DNA of 64,000 nucleotides from Epiperipatus broadwayi (lineage: Eukaryota > Onychophora > Udeonychophora > Euonychophora > Peripatidae). The translations under genes and the position numbers were made by a program. Location of the stretch: contig JAQFVV010012418.1 in the NCBI GenBank assembly GCA_028023455.1, forward strand, positions 6,321,244-6,385,243, given 5' to 3'. Below the pieces are notes generated by a model that did no database searches, had not been told where the DNA came from, and worked only from the letters and a program-made list of their open reading frames with translations. The first letter of the stretch is position 1, and every line of letters begins with the position of its first letter. Positions 49,261 through 60,808 of the stretch are shown here, one piece after another.

Positions 49261-51906
49261 TCAATGCTTAAAAGATTAAAAAATAATATGAGGAAATGAG
49301 ATTACAATGAAATATGAAAACGTTAGAGATTTTAATCTCAGAATAAGCAAACAATTATAAGACTGAAACCGAGAAAACATCACATGACGCAGTTTTTTAG
49401 TGCTATCCAGCAGCAAATTCTTTTTTACCTCACTGTATTTATGCCACTTAGTGAAAGCTTTAGTAATGAAGAGATAGTAGCTGATAGTGTTTAATATATT
49501 CCTATCCAAAATTCATGCTCCTGATGCACTGCTCCAAAGCCCTCTAGTTGTAAAATCCATAATCTAGAAACTAGTCTGGAAATAGATAGATCTATCTGAT
49601 GTCTATTGATATTTAAGCTTGTACTAGATAGCATAAATGTGGTTAGAAAATATAATTTCAAAATTGATAATAAAGAATTCATTAATAATAAAAGATCTAT
49701 CAGTCAAAAGATTCAGCCTAGATAACACTGAACAGAATTGCAATAAAGACTGCAAAATAAAATAATTTTAAATAAAGGATATCTTTAAAAACAAATATAA
49801 TTTTTTTAAAGCTTTGGAATTTTCTACGATATTCTTTGAATCCCAAGTGACACTGAATCAGAAGAGAAAAATAGTGATACATATGAACTGTATTTCTCCT
49901 AAATCTTTTGAAAACATTTAATTTTATCAAGATTAATCTTAAATCACTGTTTGAAGTAATCTTATTTTAGTCTTATAAAATTCATTAAAAAATAATATAA
50001 AGCTCAAAAAAATTAATAGTAATAGAAATGGAGGATAACCAAAAATACATCTTGATGTAACTTGAAAAACAAACAAAAAAAAATTCACTACTTATATGAT
50101 TGTCAGGAGTTGATTTGGACTTGATCGTGCATAATAAGAGTAAAATAATTTCATATTATAGTGCTTAAACATAAATTAACCATAATAAAACATTAAAATG
50201 GGGATAATCTTTTTTAAAAAGTAATTTATTATTGCCAAAGAAAAATATAGCAGTGTATAGGAGATATATATTCATTAGATATCAATTTCACAGTAAAAAA
50301 AAAAAAAACTCAAAATGGGGATCACTGTAAGACCATCAGTTTTTTAAATATCTCCATTAAAAAAATACTATGATATTTTAGTAAAATTCTTTTATTAAAA
50401 TATGATTAAGAAATATTATTCAATGGAATAGATTTAAGAAATATATTTATTAAAAAATGACTAAGAATTAAGAATTTTACTATGGCATTTGAAAAAAGGT
50501 AGAAGCCTATAAAAGTAGAGATCATTATTATTGTTTCTATTATCAACATTGTATAATCAGAATAATTTAACAGTGCTAAGGCTGAATAAAAAATATCAAT
50601 TCTATCTGTATAATATAAAGTTTTATACTTTATTTGTATGTGACCTATGAAAGACTTTTACAAAACAATAATTAAGATTATGATTTCCTTGGTCAACATT
50701 AGAAATGTTTTTGGCAACTAATTACAACCAAGAAAAAGGATAACAACTTCAAGATATCCATAAGTATATTAAGATTGATTTTTTAATTTGTTTTTGATGA
50801 AGGCAAAAAATGATTATGTGATCTTGGATTAACTTATGACTGTTTAAAGTAAAATCTTGCAGTAATACATATATTAAGAATAATGAAATGCTACATGTAG
50901 AATATATCCTATATAAATTTTGTTTTAACAATCTTGATATTTTATGTATAATATTTGCCAATATGCTATGTATATTCTTTCTACTATTTTTATTTTATCT
51001 TACTTTTTCTGTCCCATCACCCCCAAATACTACTCTACATTATTCATCAATTACATGATTCTTGTTTACATGGCAAACTAGTTAAAAAAATTGTTCTCTT
51101 CAGGAATGATCACATCATGTCCATATTAGACTTTTTCACCATGATTTTTTATGGTTTAGGATTTGAAATTTTTGTAAAAGAAAATTGTCAGGCATAGCAC
51201 AGAGATACTGAACCATCATTAAATGCTATCATTTATCCAATGTCTGTAAAATTGCACCCTTTAACATTTTAGAAAAGACTGAATAGTTTTTTTTTCAGAG
51301 AAAGAGCTATCCATTATCCTTTGATAATTAAATTTCATTGTTAATAATACAAAACTGATTTTCATAATCAAAACTTAGTTTATAGTTTCTGATATTTTTC
51401 ACCTGCTCTTAATTTTCTATAAAAATAACCATACCCTATTGCCATTGTTGATACTGGTGTTGTTGTTACTACTAATGAGACTATTAATAATTTGAGTATG
51501 TATTTAAGTAATTTTAATCATTTATATAGTGTAATGGAAATAAATAAATGACATTAAAATGATTTAAAATGTTGAGTTATAATATTTATCTTTATACCAT
51601 CATATTTTTACCAGGTAATGAGAATTAAGTTACATTTTAGTTTAATAAATATTCCCATTAATTAGTTAACATAGTTAAAATTTTGCTGAATATTTATTAA
51701 AGCTAATCATTTAATTAGAATCATCATTTATTGTTTATATATTCATTTTTAATAGTCTAGAAGTAATAATATTGTGTAGAGAGCATAATGGCAGTTCTAT
51801 AGAATTTTAAACCATATTCTGATTTTGTTCAATATTTAGTTGTTTTTTCTATTGATAAATGCTTGCATTTGTATATACATATATATTGTATCTAATTTAT
51901 ATATAG

Positions 51907-52038
51907 GGACTTGAATGCAGTGGAAATGGTTACTGCAATTGCAAACCAGTTTGTAGATGTGAGTGTAATGCCATATGTCAAAATGGAAAACGTTACACAG
52001 GAGAGTTTTGTGATAAATGTTATACAGAAGTTGAAAGA
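51907..52038 (+). CDS. Integrin beta exon: I-EGF4
   Basis: A 132-bp exon of 44 complete codons lies between acceptor TATATAG and donor GTAAGA. It reads GLECSGNGYCNCKPVCRCEC, then NAICQNGKRYTGEFCDKC and YTEVER. It aligns with the fourth integrin EGF module: CSGNGxCxC...CxC...YTGxFCxxC. Between the fifth cysteine and the YTGEFC turn there is extra sequence carrying two extra cysteines (ECNAIC), giving nine in the exon. This differs from the compact CKC...CxxC form I know for the family. Confidence 0.92.
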
Positions 52039-52962
52039 GTAAGAACTTTGCTATTATAATTTTTTATCTAAGAAATTCTCATTTACATTGGGATTAAATT
52101 TTTTAATGTTTTCTTTACAATTTTATTTTAATTTTTTTTGGGTAAAATATTCAAATCTTGTAATGAGATTATCAACATAAAAGTTATAATTGTATTGCTT
52201 TCTACATTACAGAAAATAACAATTAATTATAAGAATGTCAATTCTGTTTTTTCTAATGTCATTTGTTATTGATTTTAATGTTCATATTTAATATCTCATA
52301 CAGAGACTTCTGAAATTTGTATAATAAAATCAATGAAGTAAAACATCATAAACAAATCAATACTTACTGGTCCAGCAAAAAAAAAAAACGAATTTGCAAC
52401 ATTAGTCGTACTTAACTAATTTCATCTGAAATATCAATTTATCAGCTGCTTTGAGTGAAATCAATATATATTTTAGATGCCCAATAGTGACTAATTTCTG
52501 TTAGCATATCATTTTTAATGACAGATAAATTATTTATTTATATAATAAAACAAGAATTTATAGATCAATATTTATACACTTGTAAATATTCTTATGAAAA
52601 ATGTGTAATAAATTTAATGATATATTTCATATTGATTTCTTATATGATATATTTCGTATTGATTCCTTTATTATATATGTAATAAACTCAATCCAGTGGA
52701 TCTATATCATAAGTCGATACCAATTTATCACTATCTCAAGACTAATTTCATCTTGATTTGCACTAAACTAAATTATAGACTTTATACAAGTATCTATATA
52801 TATTCAGTTGCTTACTTTATTCCTTTGATGAACCCAGTTCTGTTGAATAATAATAATTATATTATTTATTAGAATTAAGTTGGAAATAGAAAGTTCGTTT
52901 ACAAAAACAATGCACCATTGTATTTGCATGATTATACTTTTTACAGAGTAAAATAAGCAAAC
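52039..52962. other. Intron sequence, no element recognised
   Basis: AT-rich intron after the I-EGF4 exon. I see no ORF or repeat of note before the SINE target duplication at 52950. Confidence 0.4.
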
Positions 52963-53103
52963 CAGTCAAGCGTTGGTGGCCTAGCGGTTAGCATAGCTGC
53001 CTTTCATGCAGCTGGCCTGAGTTCACTTCCTGGTCTGGCCCGGGTTTGCTGCCTGGACTGGCTCAGGTTCGCTTCCTGGTCAGTGCTTTGACATATTAAA
53101 AAA
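52963..53103 (+). mobile_element. tRNA-Glu-derived SINE with 13-bp target duplication
   Basis: The head has an A-box TGGCCTAGCGGTTAGCATA, then a perfect anticodon stem GCTGC/GCAGC around loop CTTTCAT (anticodon TTC, glutamate) and a B-box GAGTTCACTTCC. A second B-box-like copy (AGGTTCGCTTCC) follows, then an A-rich end. The direct repeat AAAATAAGCAAAC flanks it at 52950-52962 and 53104-53116. The high GC content and clear duplication suggest a fairly recent insertion. Confidence 0.9.
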
Positions 53104-53116
53104 AAAATAAGCAAAC

Positions 53117-53759
53117 TATTCAGATTACGTAAAAAAAAAAAAAAAAACTATTTGATTACAGACTGGGTTTTAGTTCAAGACTTTGGTGAATCAGTTTTGT
53201 TATTAAAGCAATCTTCTGAAACTGTAATTTTTTGAGTTGATGATTTGCTTATGTAAATTCAATGTATAGATTTCATTTTACATGTTATAGCTATAAAAAA
53301 AATTTGCTCTTAAATAAAAAAAAATATTTAATTGCCTTCGGGGTCTTAAAAGAAATGAACCAATCAAATTCTAATCTCCTCTTCATATATGTTTCTCATT
53401 GCAGTTGTTATTATAATTTTATTCTTTACATAGTAAACAAACATAAAAAAAGTACTCACTAACACATGATGATCATGGTGGTGCAGTTTTACTTGTTTTC
53501 AGTTCAAAATTTGAGATCAAAAAAGCACCATGGCCATATTATTATTTCTTTTCAGAATCTTTATTGCATCTGACTGAATTTTCAGTTTAATTTTTTAAAA
53601 GCAAAATATGACTACAATTTATTACCATCAACGTAGGATGCTAAAAATCTATTGATTTTGGACGAATTTTAGATAGAAGACTATTTATTTGGGTATCTAA
53701 ATTCCAAGTATCTTTAAAATTATAGAAGTCTACACAAATTAAAAAGAAATCTATTAAAT
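53117..53759. other. Intron sequence with a poly-A run, no gene seen
   Basis: A run of about 18 A near 53133-53150 is bracketed by ACTATTCAGATTAC and ACTATTTGATTAC. The rest is AT-rich; the frame at 53262-53462 is not recognised. Confidence 0.35.
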
Positions 53760-54400
53760 GGAATAAGAAATAAAAAGAAATAAATAGCTTAAAAAGTGGA
53801 CATGCACTTTATTATAAAGACACAATTATTTTAAACACAAATAGAATGAGTTTTATTATAAATAAATGTCAGAAGTTATTCATCTTAAAAGAAAATACTC
53901 TGCAGATAATAATGCTAGATATCCATTTATTGAAGATATTGAATGATTAATTAAGAGCCATCTATATTAAAAAATTATGTCTATTCAAAAAAAAAAATCA
54001 GGTTTTCTTATTTTAGAATTGAACTCAGGTTCAAATAAAGAAATTGTAAAATTGTCTTGGAAGATTTTTATGAATGACATTGAAGAATGTTTGAAAGAAG
54101 AAATTGCAATTAAGGAAACTGAAATGAAAAATAAACCCAGGTGTATAAAAATTAATAAAAAAACAACTATATATTGTGATTTTTTGTTTTAAAAATATAC
54201 AAATAGAAGTTGATATAGAAGCATCTAATAAAGATAAAACAAGTGTATATTATATTTTTGACTATAATATATTGCAAAGATTCAATATAGAAAATGATCA
54301 TGGAGTAAGATGTAACACATACGTTAATTTTAAAACTTTAGAATTAAAATATAAGTTTAAAATTCAAAGCTAGAAAGGCAAAAGGTATTAAGAAAGTCAG
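53760..54400 (+). pseudogene. RTE endonuclease-region remnant
   Basis: At 53785-53880 the bases track the RTE copy at 5290-5380 (AAAAAGTGGACATGCACTTT, then TTATTATAAATAAA). At 54240-54360 the frame reads YYIFDYNILQRFNIENDH and then VNFKTLELK, a degraded form of the catalytic SDH end of the same endonuclease. The middle is rearranged. It is an old, unrelated insertion of the same family as 5185-7993. Confidence 0.65.
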
Positions 54401-55746
54401 TATTGAGCTAATGTACTTAATCTTAAAAATGGGAAACTAGTCTGCCTAGAATCACCACAGTCAAGTATAATAGAGATATAAATAATAATACAAAAGCTCT
54501 GATAAAAAATATTATACAAAATATGAAACTAATGAAAACAAGGGAAAGAAATTAAAATACATAAAGTAAGCAAAATGTTTCATTTATGACTTTTTCTGTA
54601 TAACAATGTAAAAATGTGTGTGTGTATATATATACTATGTTGAATGAAAGATCTTATGTATTACAATAAAAAAATCTTCACTTGCCATGCCTATAACCTA
54701 GGTTCGAATCTGGAATAGATGAACTTGAAATTTTTAAACAGGCTTAGGATGTTTATAACTGATTAAATATATATATCTAACAGTATTCTCTAGGGAGTAA
54801 AATAAATATGGAAAGCTATTTAAATCTTCATCATGCCACTTTAAATTGCAGGAAATCATATACATTTTTTCCATTTATAGCTCTCTATGAGATAATAAAA
54901 CATACAAATACAAACCATTTAATAGGTGTAACACCTGACTTCGAAGCAAAATTTAAAAAGTCAGCTTGCATTTCTAATATATGAAGATCCAAACTTTACT
55001 TATTCTTAATATTTTCTGTGATATATTAAAATTTATGTTGGTAGCTTTTTGGGTCAAATTGAAGATTTGAAATTCTTATTTTTAGCTAAAGAAACACTTA
55101 GGCCATATTGTAAAGTTAATCCTATTCTGTAAATAAATGCATCTGTTAGTAAATGCAAGCCATATGGTATAAAAATAAACCTTACATTTATATTAAAGAT
55201 TAGTGTTGGAACAAGATTTTTAAAAAAATGTAAAATATATATGTTGCCAATACATTCTACAAAAGACTAATCTTCACTGATATAATGTATTTAATAAATA
55301 TTACATTAGATATAATATATGTGAGAAGTTGCCAAACAATATCTTCTAGATTAAAGATAAAAGATATGAGATCAACAGACTTATTTTAAAGTTTAAATGC
55401 AAAACCTTAAAAAATTTGGTGTTGCCAAAATTACCTAGACTATATAGCAAATAATTTAGGTTACTATACAAAAACCTTGCAAATATTTGGTGAACAATGT
55501 TAGCTGTATATTTTTTGTTTGGATATAAAATCTATTAAATGTTATAAATTAAATTAAATTATTACTACAGTGTTATTAAAAGCTATACATACTAAATTTT
55601 TATACCAAGTCATTACAATAAAAATTTTTAACAAGTTGCTTTCAAAACTACTTCTTAATTATTGTCAATATGAAATTCCTGCACAATAGTATATGTAATA
55701 TATTGAGAAGTAGTAATTAATTTATATAATGCACAGAAAGCTTATG
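54401..55746. other. Intron sequence, no gene seen
   Basis: May include further RTE decay to about 54550. A B-box-like TAGGTTCGAATCTGG at about 54700 hints at a SINE fragment. Otherwise AT-rich. Confidence 0.35.
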
Positions 55747-56005
55747 TAAATAGTCTGAACAGTCACTAACTTGTATTCAATGTGCTTTAAAATTCGCAAT
55801 AATCAAGCATATCCTAAATGTCCACTTATATAGGCAAATCTGAAGCATCTTGATTTGGAAGCATGAAGTAATTGTTTTCTCCACTGTTTAAATCCAATAT
55901 TTCCTTTACAAATTAACTTACACAAAATCTATCGGCAAAATATGCTTGAGTATTGCGAATTTGAAAGCACATTGAATACAGGTTAGTGCCTGTTCAGACT
56001 ATTTA
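55747..56005. mobile_element. MITE with 66-bp terminal inverted repeats
   Basis: The left arm 55747-55812 and right arm 55940-56005 match at 62 of 66 positions when one is reverse-complemented (ends TAAATAGTCTGAACAG and CTGTTCAGACTATTTA). The 127-bp centre is non-coding. TATG occurs next to both ends and may be the target duplication. The superfamily is not clear. Confidence 0.9.
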
Positions 56006-56291
56006 TATGTAATATATTAAAATTCTTTTCATTTTTCATCTTTCTAATATCTGTAATATTGATTTTATTGCTAAAATTCCTTCCATCTTAACCTTAAGCA
56101 ATTTTCAAATGTTTTTTTTTTTTAAAAAAAAATCTAATACCTATTGTAAGTAATTTACTTTCCTATTCTTTATTTTCATTTTGTTTTACATTTATTGTCT
56201 GTTTAATTCATGTACAATCTTAATTTTTATTTAACTATAGATATGCAAAGTAAATAAAAATGAATTAAATTATTAATATCTGATATTTTAG

Positions 56292-56406
56292 GAATGCAAT
56301 GAAATTATAAAACTTTGTACAACTTGCAATACTGAAGAATTTCTTGAGAATAAAGTATTATGTGACCCTAAATGCAAAAACTATAAAATCATTGATGTCA
56401 CTAATA
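56292..56406 (+). CDS. Integrin beta exon: start of beta-tail domain
   Basis: A 115-bp exon lies between acceptor ATTTTAG and donor GTAAGT. It encodes ECNEIIKLCTTCNTEEF, then LENKVLCDPKCKNYKIIDVT and N, with one base left over. The spacing C-x6-C-x2-C followed by C-x3-C matches the segment between I-EGF4 and the membrane-proximal beta-tail fold. A second GT at 56411 could give a slightly longer exon, but GTAAGT at 56407 is the better donor and keeps phase with the next exon. A MITE with 66-bp arms ends 287 bp before this exon. Confidence 0.88.
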
Positions 56407-59400
56407 GTAAGTAATTGTTGCTCACACATGTATGCATAATACAAATAATCTAATAATATTTGCATCCTTAAATTAAAGTTAACACTTATGTAGTTAAAAA
56501 ACTGCTAAATTTGCAAAAAAAAATAACATTCCCTACCCCAATAAATTTCAGCAAGACACCTCAGAAGATGTGGCTTGCTAATAATTTAAATGTTGATTTC
56601 AATTTTAAGGATTCAGATGCTTCATTGCCAATTTTGTATATGTATTCATAATATACGTTGAATTTGTTACATAATTTTTGCATCTATGATTTGATACATA
56701 TGTATTTGAATATTTGTGCATTAGTAAACAAACTTTTTATTTATGTTATTAATGAAATATTCTCACTTGAAAAATGTACATTAGAATTTCTGATTATAGT
56801 ATATAAAAATTAAAATATAACTTTGAGAATTTAGTGAGTTATATCTCGGAAAATATAACAAACAAAATATATGCATACTGTATTATAGATAATCTTTATA
56901 CTGTAAAGTGCACTTTCAATTACTTAATACAATAGTCATAATCATAACATTGATGGGAAAAAGAAAACTGTGGGGTTTATTAGAGAATTTGCATATTTGA
57001 ATGGCAAATAAATTTTTTTTTTATTTGCAACTTTTTTGAAAGGGGGGCACAAGAATATTTTTTGTTAATTGCATGTTTATCTTTGGCAATGTACCAGGTC
57101 TTTTTCACTTTCTGCTTGCATCATTGCATTCAGAGCAAATAACACAGGCAGATGTAGGTTTAAAGATGTGGCCATGGTTAGATTTGTGCTTGTAGAAAAT
57201 TGTTTATCAATGAACCTCATAATGTCTAAAGAGCAGTTTTTGGTAATCAATCTATGATTGGTTAGTAATGTGTTTACATATATTGTACCTATTGAAATTT
57301 GAAGTAAATTTCAATATGTGATGAAATGTCAATTGTAAAAATTTTTTTTTTCCTTAATTGATTTTAATAGTGAATGTATTGGCCTAGAAGCATTGAAATA
57401 TATTATTATGACAACAAGAATTTTAAGGCAAGAAATTTTTATTATTAATTGCAATATAAAAATTATGAATTGATTTTATTCATTTTACAAAAATGCACAT
57501 CTAAAAAATAAAGTTTATAGTTTTGATAAAATTATTATTCTTTCTTATATGTATTTTGGTTATTGTATTCATAAATAGTAGATTACAACAATACACATGA
57601 ATATTTATTGTCTTAAGTATGTCTGTTATTTTGTTTATATGATATAAATGTAACATTATATTGGGGAGATATGTATAGGATATATATTTCCAGTATAATA
57701 TGGTAAGAATGTAGTATAAATTATTTTAGTTTCTGTCAAATTAAAATAATATTTGTATTTTTAAAATATAAATATTTATTATATGTAATAATTATAAATT
57801 TATTTATTTATTTGTTATTATTGTTGCATAATAAACTTTTATTTTTGGAATATTGGATAAATTTGACAGTAGAGTTATAAGAGTGTTATCTTAGTTTTTA
57901 TGATATCAATTAAAAGATTATAAAAAGAACTGAATGGTTTGAACTCTCTTTCTTACATCCTGATGTCAATAAAAGCAAATCTAAGTTTTTTCATATAATT
58001 TTATTATTATTTATTTTTAAAAGTATTTGTTTATTAACTATATAAAATTATGGGGTGAGAAGAAGAATATTTGTCCTGAAAACTGGACAGATTTATCTAA
58101 AATTTGGTAGAGGAATGAGAATTTACTAAATGAATGAAAAGTAATTCATTAGTTTCAAAATCATTTGAATGTTTGTTAAATGAAAGGATAACTTTAATAT
58201 TTGGAAAATATCAAAATTAATAAAATGTGTTTTGTGTCAGATAACTTTTCATGATACTTCTACTTTATTTGGAGTAATAAAATATTGCCTAATTATAATT
58301 CAAGGAATAGTCATTGAACTGTGATATTACTTTGAAAAGTCATATTGGCGGATGATTAATCAGGTCATATGCTAATATGTATTATAATTATTTTCACCTA
58401 TGTATATAATTGTACAATATTTATTAATATAACTGGTTATTATACTTTAAGTTAAATAATCATTTGCTTTACATGCATGAAATATAAGCGAATTAACTTT
58501 CTTGTATTTCAAGAGTGTATATGTTCAACAACATGTTTCATGTCACATAGGTATACATATTTAGATAAAACATTTTATAGGTGAAGTTTGATATACAGAT
58601 TGATTTCAATGGAGAATATATCTCATAATATCTAATTGAATTATGTATAACTTAAATGTTTATAATTTATTTGTCATATATTTTTTTTATATATTCATTG
58701 ATAATAAACTTTAAATTTGCTTAAAACAAATAGACTTGCTTAGTTGTCATTCAGTTTTTTTAATGCAAATTTATTGACTAATAATATTCTGACAAGATAA
58801 TATTCATATATTGATTTACACTTCATAATTTATTATAAGTAATCATATAACAGTCTGGAAATTAAACCATAGGATTGATAAGTCTGTATACTTTCACGTA
58901 TTATTCCGTGTATTAAATTTAATATTTTATCATTTAGGCCAGATATATATTTTTATGTGGTAATAAATTAATTGATTTAGAATTATTAGATATTTAATAG
59001 ATAATTAGAAGTTTATTATAACTAATTTAGGATAAAAATTTATATCTGAACTGATACAATAACTTACCAAGTACAAATATAGTAATTATTTAAGATAAAT
59101 AAAGGCAATTACAATTGGGTGCATGCATATTCTTTTAAGCTATTATATATTGGGTGAATATTATATCAAGTTAGTATTTAGTTATAAAGATAGTAATTTT
59201 ATTATATTATAAAATTGGTAATAATATATTGAAATTAATATTTGAAGTTCATTAAATAAAGTGATTGCCTTAATTATATTAAAAGTTCATTAGTGTAGAT
59301 TTTAAATTTAGTTTAAATACTAGGTTTTAATATTGACATTTGATCATAATAGAACATTAATAATATTTCACATTATGATAATTATAATTTAAAGTTTGAT

Positions 59401-60634
59401 GACTTAATATTATTAGGCTGAATAATAATTTGTTGTGATTTCTAATCATATCTGAATAAATGTCAAATGGGAATCCATTGTTTATTTCACATTGTTATGA
59501 TTGGATATTGCAAATTTTAAGGTTATTTAAAAGATTGATTTTATTTTATATTATTATAAGTTTGTGAAGATGATAAGATATGCTAGATTAGTTGATCTTG
59601 TGTATTGTATTATATTATAGTTTATTGTTGAAGTATTTTATTTTATTTACAATTTGATGTTATAAAGTTATACAATTTCAAAAGAGAGTTTTATATATTT
59701 ATTAAGTATAGATTAATGTGCATAAATTAATAAAGCTTTTTATTATCATCAAGTATTCAATATTAGTGCAGTTGGTTTATTCAACAAGGTATATTAATGT
59801 TAATGAAATAGCATGGCTTAGCATTAATTTGATTTTATTTAGTAATAATTAGAGATCAGCTATTGGATTATACTTTATTTTGATACAATTGATGTTTTAA
59901 GTTTTTAGGTTATGCTAAAGTCTTTGTTTTTATCCTTATAACTTTCATTTTGTTATAAATAGCTTCTAAATTCATAGGGTATATTAAGATTATTTTTGTT
60001 TTAAGTACAAATAACGTTGAATATTTTGGATAAGTTCATATTCTTATAAATAGTGTTTTCATTCATGAAGAACATTAAAATTTATCTTTCTCACCTTTTC
60101 TCATTATGTTTATTTTGTTTAAAGTTGTTCATTTAATAGGGGCATATTGCTATTTATAAGATAGTGAGATTTGGTTATATTATATTCATTATCAATCTGT
60201 TGCAAATAATGCTCATATTCTTATGATAATTTGAAATATTGGTTTTACTTATTTCCAATCCATTAAAAATGCTGTTCAAATCTGTACAGTTATACCAAAG
60301 ATTATCATCATTGTTTTATTTTGTTATAAATGGCACCCAGACACATGGCTTGATAAAATATTGAAATAAGTGTTAGCTTGTCATTTATTGGTTGATGGAC
60401 ACATTGGCTCTGTTCATCATTTTCATTCTTTTACAAATTGCACCACACTTCATGGATGTTATTAAACCAGGACCATTCTTTCCTGGCTATCATTTTCATT
60501 CTGTTATCACTAGCTAAAATATAAATTATCAGTAGCACCTAATATTACATTATTTCAGTAGAGCTTATTGTTTACTTTATATAAATATTTTATTTGTATA
60601 TATTCCTAAAATATTATAATTTTATTAATTTCAG
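56407..60634. other. Intron sequence with a degenerate tandem repeat near its end
   Basis: AT-rich. The last part (59940-60520) carries an imperfect repeat of about 100 bp. A 62-codon frame at 57069-57257 is not recognised. Confidence 0.4.
59940..60520. repeat. Degenerate tandem repeat of roughly 100 bp
   Basis: The phrase TTTTGTTATAAATxGC, or a variant, recurs near 59950, 60050, 60112, 60215, 60318, 60428 and 60497, each followed by TTCATxGG-like and TATTAA-like words. Units are diverged and vary in length. The array ends about 115 bp before the last visible integrin exon. Confidence 0.5.
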
Positions 60635-60808
60635 AAAATAATCTAAGCAAAGGTGAGCTATGCAAGCACACAGTCGACCATTGTGAATACACATTTGTTT
60701 TGGTAGATCAAACTTCATTATCATCAAACATTTCTCTCTCTGATTCTGACTATGTTCAGTTTGAAAATAAAACTGAAAATAAAAGAAAAGTATTTGAGAG
60801 ATATAAAG
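60635..60808 (+). CDS. Integrin beta exon: beta-tail domain, membrane-proximal
   Basis: A 174-bp exon lies between acceptor ATTTCAG and donor GTGAGT. Using the base left from the previous exon it reads KNNLSKGELCKHTVDHCEYT, then FVLVDQTSLSSNISLSD and a charged stretch ending ERYK. The C-x6-C-x-(Y/F)-x-F pair is the conserved signature of the last extracellular segment before the membrane. NLS, NIS and NKT are possible glycosylation sites. It ends in phase 1. The transmembrane helix and NPxY-containing tail must be in a later exon, since intron sequence runs from 60809 to the window end. Confidence 0.88.

Larger units (their letters stand above)
45219..51906. other. Intron sequence with a perfect hairpin and an RTE remnant
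   Basis: AT-rich. Contains a 25-bp perfect inverted repeat at 46305-46359 and an old RTE reverse transcriptase piece near 49050-49260. Open frames at 46139, 49276-49930, 50749 and 50955 do not look like genes. Confidence 0.4.
17657..60808 (+). other. Integrin beta subunit gene, partial (six exons)
   Basis: Six exons spliced in phase encode the cysteine-rich stalk of an integrin beta chain, the membrane adhesion receptor subunit that pairs with an alpha chain and links extracellular matrix to actin. Exon phases chain correctly: 0 after exon 1, 1 after exon 2, 0 after exons 3 and 4, 1 after exon 5, 1 after exon 6. Introns are about 8.6, 18.7, 6.7, 4.3 and 4.2 kb and carry most of the transposons listed here. 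The ligand-binding head would be encoded upstream of 17657 and the transmembrane helix and tail after 60808, neither visible. Family assignment is strong because domain order and splice positions agree; which beta class it is cannot be said from the stalk. Confidence 0.9.

Noticed and set aside
52976-53045. Possible functional tRNA-Glu gene
   Set aside because: Acceptor stem does not pair, the B-box is altered, and the unit is flanked by a target duplication and A-rich tail, so it is a SINE.
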